A DNA stretch of 64,000 nucleotides from Acinetobacter bereziniae LMG 1003 = CIP 70.12. GTDB taxonomy: Bacteria > Pseudomonadota > Gammaproteobacteria > Pseudomonadales > Moraxellaceae. The notes under the pieces are model-generated. The model saw only the letters and a list, made by a program, of their open reading frames with translations. It searched no databases and was not told the DNA's origin. The DNA is taken from NCBI RefSeq assembly GCF_000368925.1, contig NZ_KB849756.1, forward strand, positions 2,506,416 through 2,570,415, read 5' to 3'. Position numbers and translations under genes: made by a program. Positions 1-8,509 of the stretch are shown here, piece by piece; position 1 is the stretch's first letter; every line of letters starts with the position of its first letter.

Positions 1-1
1 T

Positions 2-391
2 CGGTTTGGCTTATTTGTTCGTGCAGTCACGCAAAATCGTCAAATGGCACGGGCTGTCGGGATTCGCTCGGCACGTATCGACATGATGGCATTTGGCTTA
101 GGTTCAGGGCTTGCAGGACTTGCAGGCTGTGCTTTGGCACAAGTAGGTAATGTCGGTCCAGATTTGGGGCAAAACTACATTATTGATGCTTTCCTTGTCG
201 TTGTGGTTGGTGGCGTCGGGCAGGTTTGGGGAGCAGTTTTGGCGGCGCTGGGACTTGGTGTCAGTGGAACAATTCTCGAAATCGGCATGGGTGCTGTGCT
301 GGCTAAAATTATTCTCTTGGTGCTTGTGATTTTGTTTATTCAAAAACGTCCACAAGGTTTATTTGCCATCAAAGGTCGTTTTGTGGAGTAA
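2..391 (+). CDS. urtB: Urea ABC transporter permease UrtB, C-terminal part
   Basis: The reading frame is already open at base 2, so the N-terminus lies outside the window. The visible part is about 129 residues with alternating hydrophobic segments and a VVVVGGVGQVWGAVLAALGL stretch, typical of the last membrane spans of branched-chain-amino-acid/urea type permeases (BPD_transp_2 family). It would form the inner-membrane channel together with UrtC for ATP-driven urea uptake. The stop codon is 4 bases before the urtC start, and urtC, urtD and urtE follow in the order known for urea transporters. The same fold serves branched-chain amino acid transporters, but the UrtD- and UrtE-type ATPases downstream favour urea. 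Confidence 0.88.
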   Translation, partial: RFGLFVRAVTQNRQMARAVGIRSARIDMMAFGLGSGLAGLAGCALAQVGNVGPDLGQNYIIDAFLVVVVGGVGQVWGAVLAALGLGVSGTILEIGMGAVLAKIILLVLVILFIQKRPQGLFAIKGRFVE

Positions 392-395
392 ATAT

Positions 396-1466
396 ATGAA
401 AATCACTGCATTACTTTCAGATAAACCCTACAGTGCAATCGCGATCGCAATATGCTTTGCAGTGATGCTGATTTTACCGTGGTTCCATGTACTGCCACAG
501 GATTCAAGTCTACATCTTTCAGCGTATTGGGTCACTTTGATTGGCAAAATCATGTGCTTGGCTTTGGTCGCACTGGCGTTGGATTTGGTGTGGGGTTATG
601 CCGGCATTCTAAGTCTGGGGCATGGGCTTTACTTTGCTTTGGGCGGATATGCTTTTGGTATGTACTTGATGCGAGAGTCGGCAGGGGATCAACTTCCCGA
701 TTTTATGCGGTTTCTCAGTTGGACTGAATTGCCTTGGTATTGGGTTGGGACTCAACATTTTGTTTGGGCCTTGGTGTTGGTTGTTTTAGTCCCAGGTGTA
801 ATTGCCTTTATTTTCGGATTTTTTGCTTTTCGTTCCAAAATCAAAGGGGTGTATTTTTCAATTATTACCCAAGCCATGACCTTTGCAGCAGCATTGTTAT
901 TTTTCCGCAATGAGACAGGGTTTGGTGGCAACAATGGTTTTACTGGTTTCAAAACGATTCTCGGAATGGATATTACCTCCGCTTCTATGCGAGCTAGCTT
1001 ATGCTTCCTGACGGCTGTGGTATTACTCCTGAGCTTTATAGGTTTACGCAGTTTAATGAATAAACCTTATGGTCGAGTACTGGGTGCGATCCGTGACAGT
1101 GAAAACCGTTTGCAATATCTAGGTTATCGAACACTTTGGTATAAGTTATCTGCATGGGTCATTTCAGCAGTTATTGCTGGAATTGCAGGTGCATTGTATG
1201 TACCGCAAGCAGGCATTATTAATCCAAGCGAAATGAACCCTGTCAATTCAATTGAAATGGCTGTCTGGGTTGCCGCAGGTGGACGGGGTACTCTGATTGG
1301 TCCGATTCTCGGTGCAGGATTAATTAATGGGGTAAAAACCTATTTTACAGTTGCCTATCCAGAAGCATGGTTATTGATTCTAGGTGCATTGTTTATTGTT
1401 GTGACTATTTTCCTCCCGAAAGGTGTGATCGGGTTATTTGAACGTTTCAAAAAAGGAGATCACTAA
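396..1466 (+). CDS. urtC: Urea ABC transporter permease UrtC
   Basis: This 356-residue integral membrane protein is the second permease of the urea uptake system (LivM-like, BPD_transp_2 family). The start at 396 is chosen because GGAG at 385–388 sits at a proper distance and the next upstream in-frame start, at 363, lies inside urtB. Hydrophobic segments run through the whole protein. The region LGAIRDSENRLQYLGYRT, about two thirds along, resembles the cytoplasmic loop that contacts the ATPases in LivH/LivM proteins. The stop overlaps the urtD start by one base (TAATG), indicating translational coupling. Confidence 0.9.
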   Translation: MKITALLSDKPYSAIAIAICFAVMLILPWFHVLPQDSSLHLSAYWVTLIGKIMCLALVALALDLVWGYAGILSLGHGLYFALGGYAFGMYLMRESAGDQLPDFMRFLSWTELPWYWVGTQHFVWALVLVVLVPGVIAFIFGFFAFRSKIKGVYFSIITQAMTFAAALLFFRNETGFGGNNGFTGFKTILGMDITSASMRASLCFLTAVVLLLSFIGLRSLMNKPYGRVLGAIRDSENRLQYLGYRTLWYKLSAWVISAVIAGIAGALYVPQAGIINPSEMNPVNSIEMAVWVAAGGRGTLIGPILGAGLINGVKTYFTVAYPEAWLLILGALFIVVTIFLPKGVIGLFERFKKGDH

Positions 1467-2302
1467 TGTCAGCACTGTTATCAGACTTAGGTTTAAATGC
1501 TCAACATGGTGGTCAAATTGGTGAAGGTTACGGTCGCCCTAAAGCCGAAGGCGCCGATTTTAGCCATGGTATTGCACTGTATTTAGAAAAAGTCAGTGTG
1601 TGGTTTGATTCCTTTCGTGCCTTAAATGATTTGTCTCTTTATATTGAAGAAGGTGAATTACGCTGCATCATTGGTCCAAATGGTGCTGGCAAAACCACCT
1701 TGATGGATGTCATCACAGGCAAAACACGTCCAACAGAGGGTTCGGCTTTTTTTGGTCAAAACTATGATTTAGCCAAAATGAGTACCGAGCAAATTGCTGA
1801 AGCTGGGATTGGTCGTAAGTTTCAAAAACCGACTGTATTTGAAAATTTTACGGTCATGGAAAATCTGCTCCTTGCTGCACCTAAAGATAAAACGGTGAAA
1901 AAAAGTTTCTTCAGCAAATTAAGCCCTGATGCACAGTTGGCATTAGATGAATCTTTGCAGCAAATTCGTTTACAAGAGTTTATTCAAAAGCCAGCAGGTT
2001 TATTGTCACATGGGCAAAAGCAGTGGCTTGAAATCGGGATGCTATTAATGCAACGCCCAAAACTGATTCTGCTAGATGAGCCTGTTGCAGGCATGACCGA
2101 TGCAGAAACCGAGCGTACTGCTGAATTATGTTTGGAGTTAAAAAAGAATCATACTTTGTTGGTGGTTGAACATGATATGAGCTTTATCGATACCATTAGT
2201 GAAAAAGTCACCGTGCTTGCACAAGGTGCAATACTCGCCGAAGGCACATTGGCAGAAGTTCAGGCGAATGAAGACGTGATTGAAAAGTATTTAGGGCGCT
2301 AA
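1466..2302 (+). CDS. urtD: Urea ABC transporter ATP-binding protein UrtD
   Basis: A 278-residue ABC ATPase (LivG-like). Walker A GPNGAGKT lies at residues 70–77, and the signature appears as LLSHGQKQWLEIG, the LSHGQ form usual in UrtD. Walker B is LILLDEPVAGM, and the switch histidine follows in VVEHDM. The roughly 35 residues before the ATPase domain are longer than in LivG and are poorly conserved. The protein drives urea import with UrtE at the inner-membrane face. AAGGAG at 1453–1458 gives a strong ribosome-binding site, and the start overlaps the urtC stop. Confidence 0.92.
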   Translation: MSALLSDLGLNAQHGGQIGEGYGRPKAEGADFSHGIALYLEKVSVWFDSFRALNDLSLYIEEGELRCIIGPNGAGKTTLMDVITGKTRPTEGSAFFGQNYDLAKMSTEQIAEAGIGRKFQKPTVFENFTVMENLLLAAPKDKTVKKSFFSKLSPDAQLALDESLQQIRLQEFIQKPAGLLSHGQKQWLEIGMLLMQRPKLILLDEPVAGMTDAETERTAELCLELKKNHTLLVVEHDMSFIDTISEKVTVLAQGAILAEGTLAEVQANEDVIEKYLGR

Positions 2303-2315
2303 GGGGGGACGTATT

Positions 2316-3014
2316 ATGTTGGAAGTTAAAAACATCAATCAATTTTATGGCGGAAGTCATATTCTCCGTGATGTTAGCCTCAATGCGCCAATCGGTGAAT
2401 GCTCGGTGGTTTTGGGCAGAAATGGTGTAGGAAAAACCACCTTATTAAAATGTTTGATGGGGATCTTACCAATTAAGTCAGGACAGATTCTTCTAGATGG
2501 TCAAGATATTGCCAAAATGAATCCTGAACAACGGGTGAGAGCAGGGTTGGCTTATGTTCCACAAGGGCGGGATATTTTTTCTACGCTGACTGTGGAGGAA
2601 AATATTTTGATCGGCATGGCAAAATTTTCTGGCGCAAAAACCCGTAAAGTTCCTGAGCACTTATATGAAATTTTTCCAGTTCTCGATGAAATGAAACATC
2701 GCCGTGGGGGCGATTTATCAGGAGGACAGCAACAACAATTAGCCATCGCACGTGCTTTGGCTTCCGAACCTAAAGTGTTGATCTTAGATGAGCCTACGGA
2801 AGGTATTCAACCCTCAATTATCAAAGACATTGGACGAGTGATTCGAAAATTAGCGGATCGTGGAGAAATGGCGATTGTATTGGTCGAGCAATTTTATGAT
2901 TTTGCTGAGGAGTTGGCGGATAATTATACGGTGATGGCACGTGGGCAGGTGGTGGCACAAGGTATTGGTGAAGAAATGCCTGAAAAGGGGATTCGAGATT
3001 TAGTTGCCATTTAA
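2316..3014 (+). CDS. urtE: Urea ABC transporter ATP-binding protein UrtE
   Basis: A 232-residue ABC ATPase (LivF-like). Walker A GRNGVGKT is at residues 34–41, the signature is LSGGQQQQLAIARAL, Walker B is VLILDEPTEGIQ, and the switch histidine position carries VEQF, as is common in this subfamily. It pairs with UrtD as the second nucleotide-binding subunit. It is the last gene of the operon, starts 13 bases after urtD, and is followed by a hairpin at 3036–3063. No urease genes follow within the window. Confidence 0.92.
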   Translation: MLEVKNINQFYGGSHILRDVSLNAPIGECSVVLGRNGVGKTTLLKCLMGILPIKSGQILLDGQDIAKMNPEQRVRAGLAYVPQGRDIFSTLTVEENILIGMAKFSGAKTRKVPEHLYEIFPVLDEMKHRRGGDLSGGQQQQLAIARALASEPKVLILDEPTEGIQPSIIKDIGRVIRKLADRGEMAIVLVEQFYDFAEELADNYTVMARGQVVAQGIGEEMPEKGIRDLVAI

Positions 3015-3035
3015 CAAAATCTAGAAAACATTTTG

Positions 3036-3063
3036 CCCACCTCCCTAAGTGAAGAGAGGTGGG
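3036..3063. terminator. Hairpin between urtE and a convergent gene
   Basis: An 8-bp perfect stem, CCCACCTC with GAGGTGGG, has a 12-base loop and lies between the convergent urtE and the minus-strand gene ending at 3078. Neither strand has a strong U-tract after the stem, so terminator strength is uncertain. Confidence 0.5.
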
Positions 3064-3077
3064 GATTAAGCCCTATA

Positions 3078-3818
3078 TTATCGAGGTTCAACTTTCTGAT
3101 AATAGCCCGTTGATGAAACATTCATACCAAAGCCACAATCGGTCTGTTCAGTTAATTGTTCCACTTCAATAAAATTTCCTAAAGACGGGCTATAAGTAAA
3201 ATTGATGGCAATTCGACAATTTTTATAACGATAGCTTGCTTTCTTCGCTTGAAGAGGCATTTCTGTTTCAAACTCACCAATATTAGGACCATAAATTAGG
3301 CTTCGAGGTCCCATCCATAAACCAGTGAATTCGATGTGATATTTCTGATCACGCTTTTTAACATTAACCCGATTCCACTCACCAAAACCAGCATAACTGA
3401 CATATTCTCCGGTAAAGTCACTATTTGCTTGAGGGACTGCTAACTTTTTTAAATTAAATTGACTGGTTTTTGTGGGTTTAATTTGAAACCATGCTCTTGC
3501 CCATAAGGGTTGATTGAGTTTGCTATAGGTTAAACCCACATTATTATTGGCAATGTCGATGTCATTGTCTGAAACTTGGACGCCAGTCTCTTCTTGACCA
3601 ACCGACTGACAAAAATCGCTCCATGATGCTTGCTTTTGAAACTGATCAAGTGCCTTTTTATAGTTTTTCTGGTCGTAAAATTTTTGTCCCAATTTACGAT
3701 ATTGACTAAGTTTGGCACACCCTTGTTTGACATTTGGGTCAACATAGTCAGCAGCGTAACTTGATGTATGAAGGATCAGAGCCAATGGTGCCAGTAGGCT
3801 GATTATAATTTTATTCAT
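3078..3818 (-). CDS. Secreted hypothetical protein with TPR-like start
   Basis: I do not recognise this 246-residue protein. It has a clear signal peptide (positive MNK, hydrophobic core, cleavage after SSYA). Residues about 40–115 (KLGQKFYDQKNYKKALDQF and a later NVGLTYSKLNQPLWA stretch) look like one or two tetratricopeptide-type helical pairs. The C-terminal half is polar with aromatic residues and may be a beta-sandwich. Three cysteines in the N-terminal part and two in the C-terminal part could form disulfides in the periplasm. It stands alone, convergent to urtE. Confidence 0.6.
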   Translation of the reverse strand: MNKIIISLLAPLALILHTSSYAADYVDPNVKQGCAKLSQYRKLGQKFYDQKNYKKALDQFQKQASWSDFCQSVGQEETGVQVSDNDIDIANNNVGLTYSKLNQPLWARAWFQIKPTKTSQFNLKKLAVPQANSDFTGEYVSYAGFGEWNRVNVKKRDQKYHIEFTGLWMGPRSLIYGPNIGEFETEMPLQAKKASYRYKNCRIAINFTYSPSLGNFIEVEQLTEQTDCGFGMNVSSTGYYQKVEPR

Positions 3819-3980
3819 AGATGCTCAGAAAGTAGGCAATATTATTCATTGTTATACAACAGATTTTGGAAAAGCCAAAAACAAAATGTGTGATTTTTCA
3901 TCTTGAATTAACATCCAATTCTAATCAAGCGCTTTGGCTATAGAGATATATTTAATTTGCAAGAAACTTATTTTTTAATT

Positions 3981-4499
3981 TCACATGCTTAATGCTTCAT
4001 CAAAATTAAGTTGCATCCACACCAAATCACGCCACATGCCAAATTTCTGACCAACCTGAGGCATATAGCCAGTTTGGATGAATCCGAGTTGCTGATGTAG
4101 ATAGATTGATGCTGCATTTTCGTGATCGATTGCAGCAACCATGACATGTATGCCTTGTTGTTGTGCATGTTCAATGAGTTTGATCATGAGGCGTTTACCC
4201 AGTCCTTGCCGTGCATAGCTTGGATCAATATAAACAGAATGCTCTACAGTTTGTTTATAGCCATTGATTGCTCTGAAACTCGCATAATCGGCATAACCTG
4301 CAATCGCGTGAGTAGAGGTTTCTTCTGCCACAAACACGGGGAATCGATTTTGTTCCAGTTCTAAAAACCATTGTTGATAATCTTCTAAGGTTTTTAATTG
4401 ACTATTCCAAGTGGCTAAACCTGTTTTAATTTCTTGATTATAAATATGCATGATCTCAGTCAGGTCTGAGGTTTTCGCAGGGCGGATCTGAAAATTCAT
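3981..4499 (-). CDS. GNAT-family N-acetyltransferase (Pat/YncA-like)
   Basis: A 172-residue single-domain acetyltransferase of the phosphinothricin/methionine-sulfone type. The N-terminus FQIRPAKTSDLTEIMHIYNQ and the segment VYIDPSYARQGLGKRLM (acetyl-CoA pyrophosphate loop, Q/R-x-x-G-x-G/A) are typical. The later ASIYLHQQLGFIQTGYM is the usual fourth motif. Such enzymes acetylate the amino group of small molecules such as methionine sulfoximine or phosphinothricin in the cytoplasm. The real substrate cannot be read from sequence. It is monocistronic, separated from the gene upstream by a terminator. Confidence 0.85.
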   Translation of the reverse strand: MNFQIRPAKTSDLTEIMHIYNQEIKTGLATWNSQLKTLEDYQQWFLELEQNRFPVFVAEETSTHAIAGYADYASFRAINGYKQTVEHSVYIDPSYARQGLGKRLMIKLIEHAQQQGIHVMVAAIDHENAASIYLHQQLGFIQTGYMPQVGQKFGMWRDLVWMQLNFDEALSM

Positions 4500-4560
4500 G
4501 AATGTCGATCAAAAGAAAATTTGTCTGTTTATTTTAAAAAGATTTATTTTTAAGGGCAAT

Positions 4561-4590
4561 AAAAAAGCAAGGTTGAACCCCTGCTTTTTT
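4561..4590 (-). terminator. Intrinsic terminator of the Tsx-like gene
   Basis: AAAAAAGCA and TGCTTTTTT form a stem, extended by an imperfect GG/CC inner part. It lies 20 bases after the minus-strand gene ending at 4611. T-runs on both strands could make it bidirectional. Confidence 0.75.
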
Positions 4591-4610
4591 ATCAATACCT
4601 AGACGATCAA

Positions 4611-5333
4611 TTAAAAGTGATATTTCACAAGTGCGCTGACGTTATTTTCATCTTTGCCAGGAACGCCATATTTGTTATGCCATACAGAATGTTCAACACC
4701 AAGATATAGGCGAGTATCTGGAGAAATGTGTTTACCAGCATTCCATTTCCATTGTGTTGTCCAGTTTAATTCACTTGAGTGAGCAACTTGATCTTTTTCT
4801 GCAGTTGACCAATCTAGGAAACCATCTACTAAGAATTCTTCAGAAGCAATTTTGAATGGAATTCCATAAGTGAATGTCAATTGATAGTCATCTTCTTGGA
4901 TTTCGTTATTGGCACGGTAGAAGTTTAATTGTGCATATTGGAAATATGGAATCGCTAAATCTACGCCAACACCATAGAGGTAGTTGTTCATATCTTTACC
5001 ACCTTCCCAAGTGGTTGCGATCAATACATCTTTGATTGGACCAAGTTCAAGTTTTTTCCCTGAAACTGCACCTAAACTGAGGCGTGGTGAAACTTCAAAA
5101 TAAGTGTCTGATTGACCACCACTGTTAGTACGGTCTGCAAATGCAAAAAAATCGCCGTATTTTAGCTTTGCTGCATACTCAAACGTAATTGTAGATTGTT
5201 TTTCATCTGGCGTTAATTCATAGTTTTCACCATAAAGACCGGTAATACTAAAATCTTGCCAAACTGGCGCAGCTTGAGCCATAGTTGCAGTTGAAGCGAT
5301 TGCACAAATCGCAGCGAGATGTGTAAGTTTCAT
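4611..5333 (-). CDS. Tsx-like nucleoside-channel outer membrane protein
   Basis: A 240-residue protein with a signal peptide (MKLTHLAAICAIASTATMAQ, cleavage near AQA-AP), alternating beta-strand pattern and a C-terminal phenylalanine (VSALVKYHF), the outer-membrane insertion signature. The content resembles the nucleoside-specific channel Tsx family/DUF5020, small 12-strand barrels. The start at 5333 is preferred over the in-frame TTG at 5351, because GGGGGAAAG stands just upstream. Nucleoside transport is inferred from the family only. It is monocistronic with a terminator at 4561–4590. Confidence 0.75.
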   Translation of the reverse strand: MKLTHLAAICAIASTATMAQAAPVWQDFSITGLYGENYELTPDEKQSTITFEYAAKLKYGDFFAFADRTNSGGQSDTYFEVSPRLSLGAVSGKKLELGPIKDVLIATTWEGGKDMNNYLYGVGVDLAIPYFQYAQLNFYRANNEIQEDDYQLTFTYGIPFKIASEEFLVDGFLDWSTAEKDQVAHSSELNWTTQWKWNAGKHISPDTRLYLGVEHSVWHNKYGVPGKDENNVSALVKYHF

Positions 5334-5832
5334 GAAAAATCTTTCCCCCAAGAAAAGCGCTTCAAGGATACAGATTCCGCGATAAAAATAAAGCTAAAAA
5401 TAGATGGAATGTAAATAAATATGTAAACATCAAGTAGGGAAGTGTGTTGAAAAAGTGAATCTAAAAATAAATTAGAAAATGAACTTTTATATTCACGCAA
5501 TCATCATCCTTTTATATAGAGTTGATTAATTTACTCAGGATTAATGCTAAAAAATTTAAAAAAATCATTAAATTATAAAGTAAAGTAACAAGATGTCATT
5601 TTTCATATTGTTTTCATAAAAAAGTTAAAAATCCGCTTGCATATTTTTCAATATAGCCTGATATTGAAGATATAAGAACACCTATCTGCAGATCATTAAA
5701 AGTGTTCATCTTTGCAATAGAGGAGTTAAGGTTCCAATTTATTGAAGGTGAAAAGCTGTTTTAAACAGTAGGCTTTGAATGAGCCAAAAATATAAGTTTT
5801 GCACTGTTTTAGATGAAAAAAGAGGTTTTTTT
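5334..5832. other. 499-bp intergenic region with structured leader
   Basis: This very A+T-rich stretch lies between divergent genes. A plausible promoter for the downstream gene is TTGCAT at about 5638 with TGATAT 16 bases later. The transcribed leader would hold an imperfect hairpin in which GAACAC (5687–5692) pairs with GTGTTC (5702–5707) around the palindrome ATCTGCAGAT. I see no convincing ORF. A GAGGAG near 5720 is not followed by a start codon at a useful distance. Confidence 0.4.
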
Positions 5833-6186
5833 ATGAATATTGAAATCCGTACAGATAAAAATATTAGAAATAGTGATCGTTTAATTACTTATGTACGCGA
5901 CGAGCTAAATCAAGAATTCCAACGTCATAGTGAGCGTATTACCCAATTTTCAGTTCATATCAGTGATGAAAATGGGGACAAAGGTGGGGATGATGATATT
6001 CAATGTATGATCGAAGTGAAAGCAGCAGGTCTAAAACCGGTGGTGGTAAAACATCGAGCTAAAAATATAGATCTCTCGTTACATGGTGCGATCGATCGCG
6101 TAAAACGTAGCTTAGAGCATGTTTTGGAGAAAACTGAAAATCCACGTGGTGGTAAGTTAGAACTTGCAGATGCGGATGAAGCATGA
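5833..6186 (+). CDS. HPF/RaiA-family ribosome-associated protein
   Basis: A 117-residue protein of the sigma-54 modulation/ribosome hibernation factor family (S30AE fold). It starts MNIEIRTDKN and continues with beta strands and a helix (HGAIDRVKRSLEHVLEKT). Family members bind the 30S subunit and slow translation in stationary phase or stress. The ATG at 5833 follows AGAGG directly at good spacing; the in-frame ATG at 5779 has no ribosome-binding site. It lacks the C-terminal extension of long-form HPF. An intrinsic terminator follows at once. Confidence 0.75.
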   Translation: MNIEIRTDKNIRNSDRLITYVRDELNQEFQRHSERITQFSVHISDENGDKGGDDDIQCMIEVKAAGLKPVVVKHRAKNIDLSLHGAIDRVKRSLEHVLEKTENPRGGKLELADADEA

Positions 6187-6190
6187 GTAG

Positions 6191-6215
6191 AAAAAAGGCC
6201 TTAGGGCCTTTTTTT
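6191..6215 (+). terminator. Intrinsic terminator
   Basis: AAAAAAGGCC, loop TTAG, GGCCTTTTTTT, five bases after the hibernation-factor stop. This is a strong hairpin with a U-tract. Confidence 0.9.
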
Positions 6216-6362
6216 ATGAATCAAAACAAAAAATGCGATGCACTTTGTCATAAGTTAACAATAAATGCCATTTAAACCAAAAAAATGAAGTATTAAATTT
6301 TTTCAAAGCTATTTTTAAAATATTCGTCATAATGTTGATAGGAATAGAATAGTGAGATCAAA

Positions 6363-6905
6363 ATGTTATCAGCACAACAACAAGTCTTTATACAGGCTTT
6401 AGAAGATTTAGACCTTGCTCAAGTGAAACGTTTGCTCGCAGATGGGTTTGACCCTAACTTTATGGAGCCAGAAAAAGGTCCAGCAGTATCTATCTGGTCA
6501 GATGGATTATTTAAATGGTGGGAAAAAATCTGTGATGCTTATGAAGCAGGGCAGCCCCTAAGTGCGGAACAAAAAGCTCAAGATTTACAACCACATTTAG
6601 ACATTTTAAATGCTTTGATTGATGCTAAAGCAAATTTTTATTTATGGGATGCAGAAGAGTGTTATGGTCCTTTATGGGATGCAGCAAGCGCAGCGTGTGT
6701 GCCGGTAATTCAAAAGCTGTTAGATCATAAAGTTGATCCTAATACCAAAGATGATGAAGGTAAAACCATTTTGTCATCGATCAGTGATTTGTTTTTTGAT
6801 TGTGAATTTGATCAAATAGATTGGTCTCAGGCTTTACCTGAAGAGAAAGAATCTTTAGAGTTACTACGTAGTCGCGGTGCGAAAATGTCCAAAGAATTAC
6901 CTTAA
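6363..6905 (+). CDS. Ankyrin-repeat-like hypothetical protein
   Basis: A 180-residue cytoplasmic protein. Residues about 8–35 (FIQALEDLDLAQVKRLLADG) and 105–135 (GPLWDAASAACVPVIQKLLD, then HKVDPNTKDDEGKT) carry ankyrin-type helix-turn-helix and DxNxxDxxGxT signatures. The middle (SIWSDGLFKWWEKICDAYE) is not ankyrin-like. Two to three degenerate repeats are likely, suggesting a protein-binding role; no partner is evident. The start codon at 6363 follows a poor Shine–Dalgarno (GAGATCAAA). The next gene begins 15 bases after its stop, so the two may be cotranscribed. Confidence 0.6.
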   Translation: MLSAQQQVFIQALEDLDLAQVKRLLADGFDPNFMEPEKGPAVSIWSDGLFKWWEKICDAYEAGQPLSAEQKAQDLQPHLDILNALIDAKANFYLWDAEECYGPLWDAASAACVPVIQKLLDHKVDPNTKDDEGKTILSSISDLFFDCEFDQIDWSQALPEEKESLELLRSRGAKMSKELP

Positions 6906-6920
6906 ATTTTGAGTCTTCAT

Positions 6921-7688
6921 ATGGCAATTTTAAATAGAATCACATTAGCCCTTGCTTCGAGCCTAAGTATAAGCGCAATGGCAGCAGAATTTTCTTTTGA
7001 TCGTCCTGGATCAGGTTTTGGAACAGGAATTACTCCAGTAGGTCAGTTGGCTTGGGAGCAAGGTCTACCAAGTGCAACCTACACTGAAACCCGAGTAGAT
7101 GGCGCAAAAGCAAAAACTGTAACCCTCAATGGCGATATGCTACTTCGTACAGGTTTAACCTCAAGTATGGAATTGCAGTTAGGTTGGCAAGGTCCAGCTT
7201 GGACACAAACCAAGTATAGAGGCGTGAAAGACGATGACTCTGGTTTGGGTGATGTTTCTATTGGGATTAAAAAAGCCATTGATTTAAAAGATGATAAGTT
7301 GTCTATGGCGATCTTGGCAAAAGCATTGATTGCAACGGGCAATGAAGGTTTTTCTGAAGAAGACGATATTTACAGTATTGGAACATCTTTAGCTTACCAG
7401 TATAACGATTTGGTTAATACGGGTATCACTATGGACTATGCGGTGCAAGATGGTCATTGGTCAGTCACAGCTATTCCTACAATAGGCTATAAAATTGCAG
7501 GCAATCTTTCAGGTTTTTCTGAATTCGTTTATTCAAAAACTGAAAGCAAAAATTATGAATATGGTCTAGGTTCAGGTTTGATCTATGCTGTGAATGAACG
7601 CACTCAGCTTGATGGCAGTGTCGGTGTTGATTTAAACGGTCGCGATCGTAGCTATAAAGCAGGTTTTGGTATTTCCTATTTATTCTAA
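6921..7688 (+). CDS. Outer-membrane beta-barrel protein (Phenol_MetA_deg-like)
   Basis: A 255-residue protein with a signal peptide (MAILNRITLALASSLSISAM, cleavage after AMA) and a repeated alternating hydrophobic pattern ending in FGISYLF, the outer-membrane barrel signature. The layout, with strands such as MELQLGWQGPAWTQT and LGDVSIGIKKAI, fits the transporter-like family found near meta-pathway genes (PF13557). ATG 6921 is chosen so that the signal peptide begins cleanly; the in-frame TTG at 6909 is less likely. Its substrate is unknown. Confidence 0.65.
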   Translation: MAILNRITLALASSLSISAMAAEFSFDRPGSGFGTGITPVGQLAWEQGLPSATYTETRVDGAKAKTVTLNGDMLLRTGLTSSMELQLGWQGPAWTQTKYRGVKDDDSGLGDVSIGIKKAIDLKDDKLSMAILAKALIATGNEGFSEEDDIYSIGTSLAYQYNDLVNTGITMDYAVQDGHWSVTAIPTIGYKIAGNLSGFSEFVYSKTESKNYEYGLGSGLIYAVNERTQLDGSVGVDLNGRDRSYKAGFGISYLF

Positions 7689-7702
7689 ACCAGACCATTC
7701 AG

Positions 7703-7734
7703 AAAAAAGGAGCAGTTAAACTGCTCCTTTTTTT
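7703..7734 (+). terminator. Intrinsic terminator
   Basis: AAAAAAGGAGCAG, loop TTAAA, CTGCTCCTTTTTTT follows the barrel-protein gene by 15 bases. The A-run would also support minus-strand termination. Confidence 0.9.
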
Positions 7735-7816
7735 GTTGCCGAGTTTTTATGCTTTTAGATAGGCAAAAACTTGGTTATGCTCTTTTTAAAATGTAAATAA
7801 ATAGAGGAGGATAAAA

Positions 7817-8500
7817 ATGTTAGAACTCTTTATTGGTGATAAAAACTATTCAACTTGGTCTATGCGTCCTTGGCTTGTGATTCAACATTTTAACATTCCG
7901 TTCAAGGAGCGTTTAATCCCGTTTGATCACTTCGACATGGATAGTCAATTTAAGCAAAGTATTTTAAAAATTAATCCTACAGGCAAAGTGCCTGCTCTGG
8001 TTGATGATGGCTTTTTAATTTGGGACTCCTTGGCGATTTGTGAATATCTTGCTGAGAAGTTTCCTGAAAAACAGTTATGGCCACAAGAGATCAAACAGCG
8101 CGCACGGGCTCGGTCGATGTCTGCGGAGATGCACAGTAGCTTTACTGCGCTACGCAGTACATGTGGTATGAATATTGATGCGGATTTAAAAGATATTGGT
8201 TTAAAACTTTGGCAAGATCATCCAGCGCTACAGCAAGATGTGCATCGTATTGTACAACTGTGGTCGGAACGTCCACAGTTGGATGGTTTCTTATGTGGGG
8301 AGCATTTTAGTATTGTGGATGCATTTTATGCGCCAGTGGTAATGCGTTTTATGACCTATGGAATTCCTGTAACAGACAACAGTGAACGCTATATTCAAAA
8401 AATGTTGACTGTACCAGCGGTGCAACAATGGATTGCTGAAGCACAGGCTGAGTTTAGATTTGTGGCATGTGAAGAACAATATCGAACATTGTCTGACTAA
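7817..8500 (+). CDS. Glutathione S-transferase family protein
   Basis: A 227-residue soluble protein. The N-terminal thioredoxin-like domain begins LELFIGDKNYSTWSMRPWL, with the Ser-Thr-Trp-Ser region expected to contact glutathione. PTGKVPALVDDG carries the cis-proline, and IWDSLAICEYLAE is the glutathione gamma-glutamyl site (E/S-S). The all-helical C-terminal domain follows from about residue 90. It resembles YfcF/maleylacetoacetate-isomerase-like GSTs; the actual reaction is not determinable. GAGGAGG upstream is a strong ribosome-binding site. It is convergent with the GGDEF gene, 9 bases apart. Confidence 0.85.
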   Translation: MLELFIGDKNYSTWSMRPWLVIQHFNIPFKERLIPFDHFDMDSQFKQSILKINPTGKVPALVDDGFLIWDSLAICEYLAEKFPEKQLWPQEIKQRARARSMSAEMHSSFTALRSTCGMNIDADLKDIGLKLWQDHPALQQDVHRIVQLWSERPQLDGFLCGEHFSIVDAFYAPVVMRFMTYGIPVTDNSERYIQKMLTVPAVQQWIAEAQAEFRFVACEEQYRTLSD

Positions 8501-8509
8501 ATACCAAAG

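Noticed and set aside
5779..5832. Eighteen-codon N-terminal extension of the HPF-like gene
   Set aside because: The ATG at 5779 has no Shine–Dalgarno, while the ATG at 5833 has AGAGG at good spacing and gives the standard family start.
4561..6215. Possible CRISPR-like or tandem repeats in A+T-rich gaps
   Set aside because: Only single hairpins were found; there is no regular repeat–spacer unit here or elsewhere in the window.
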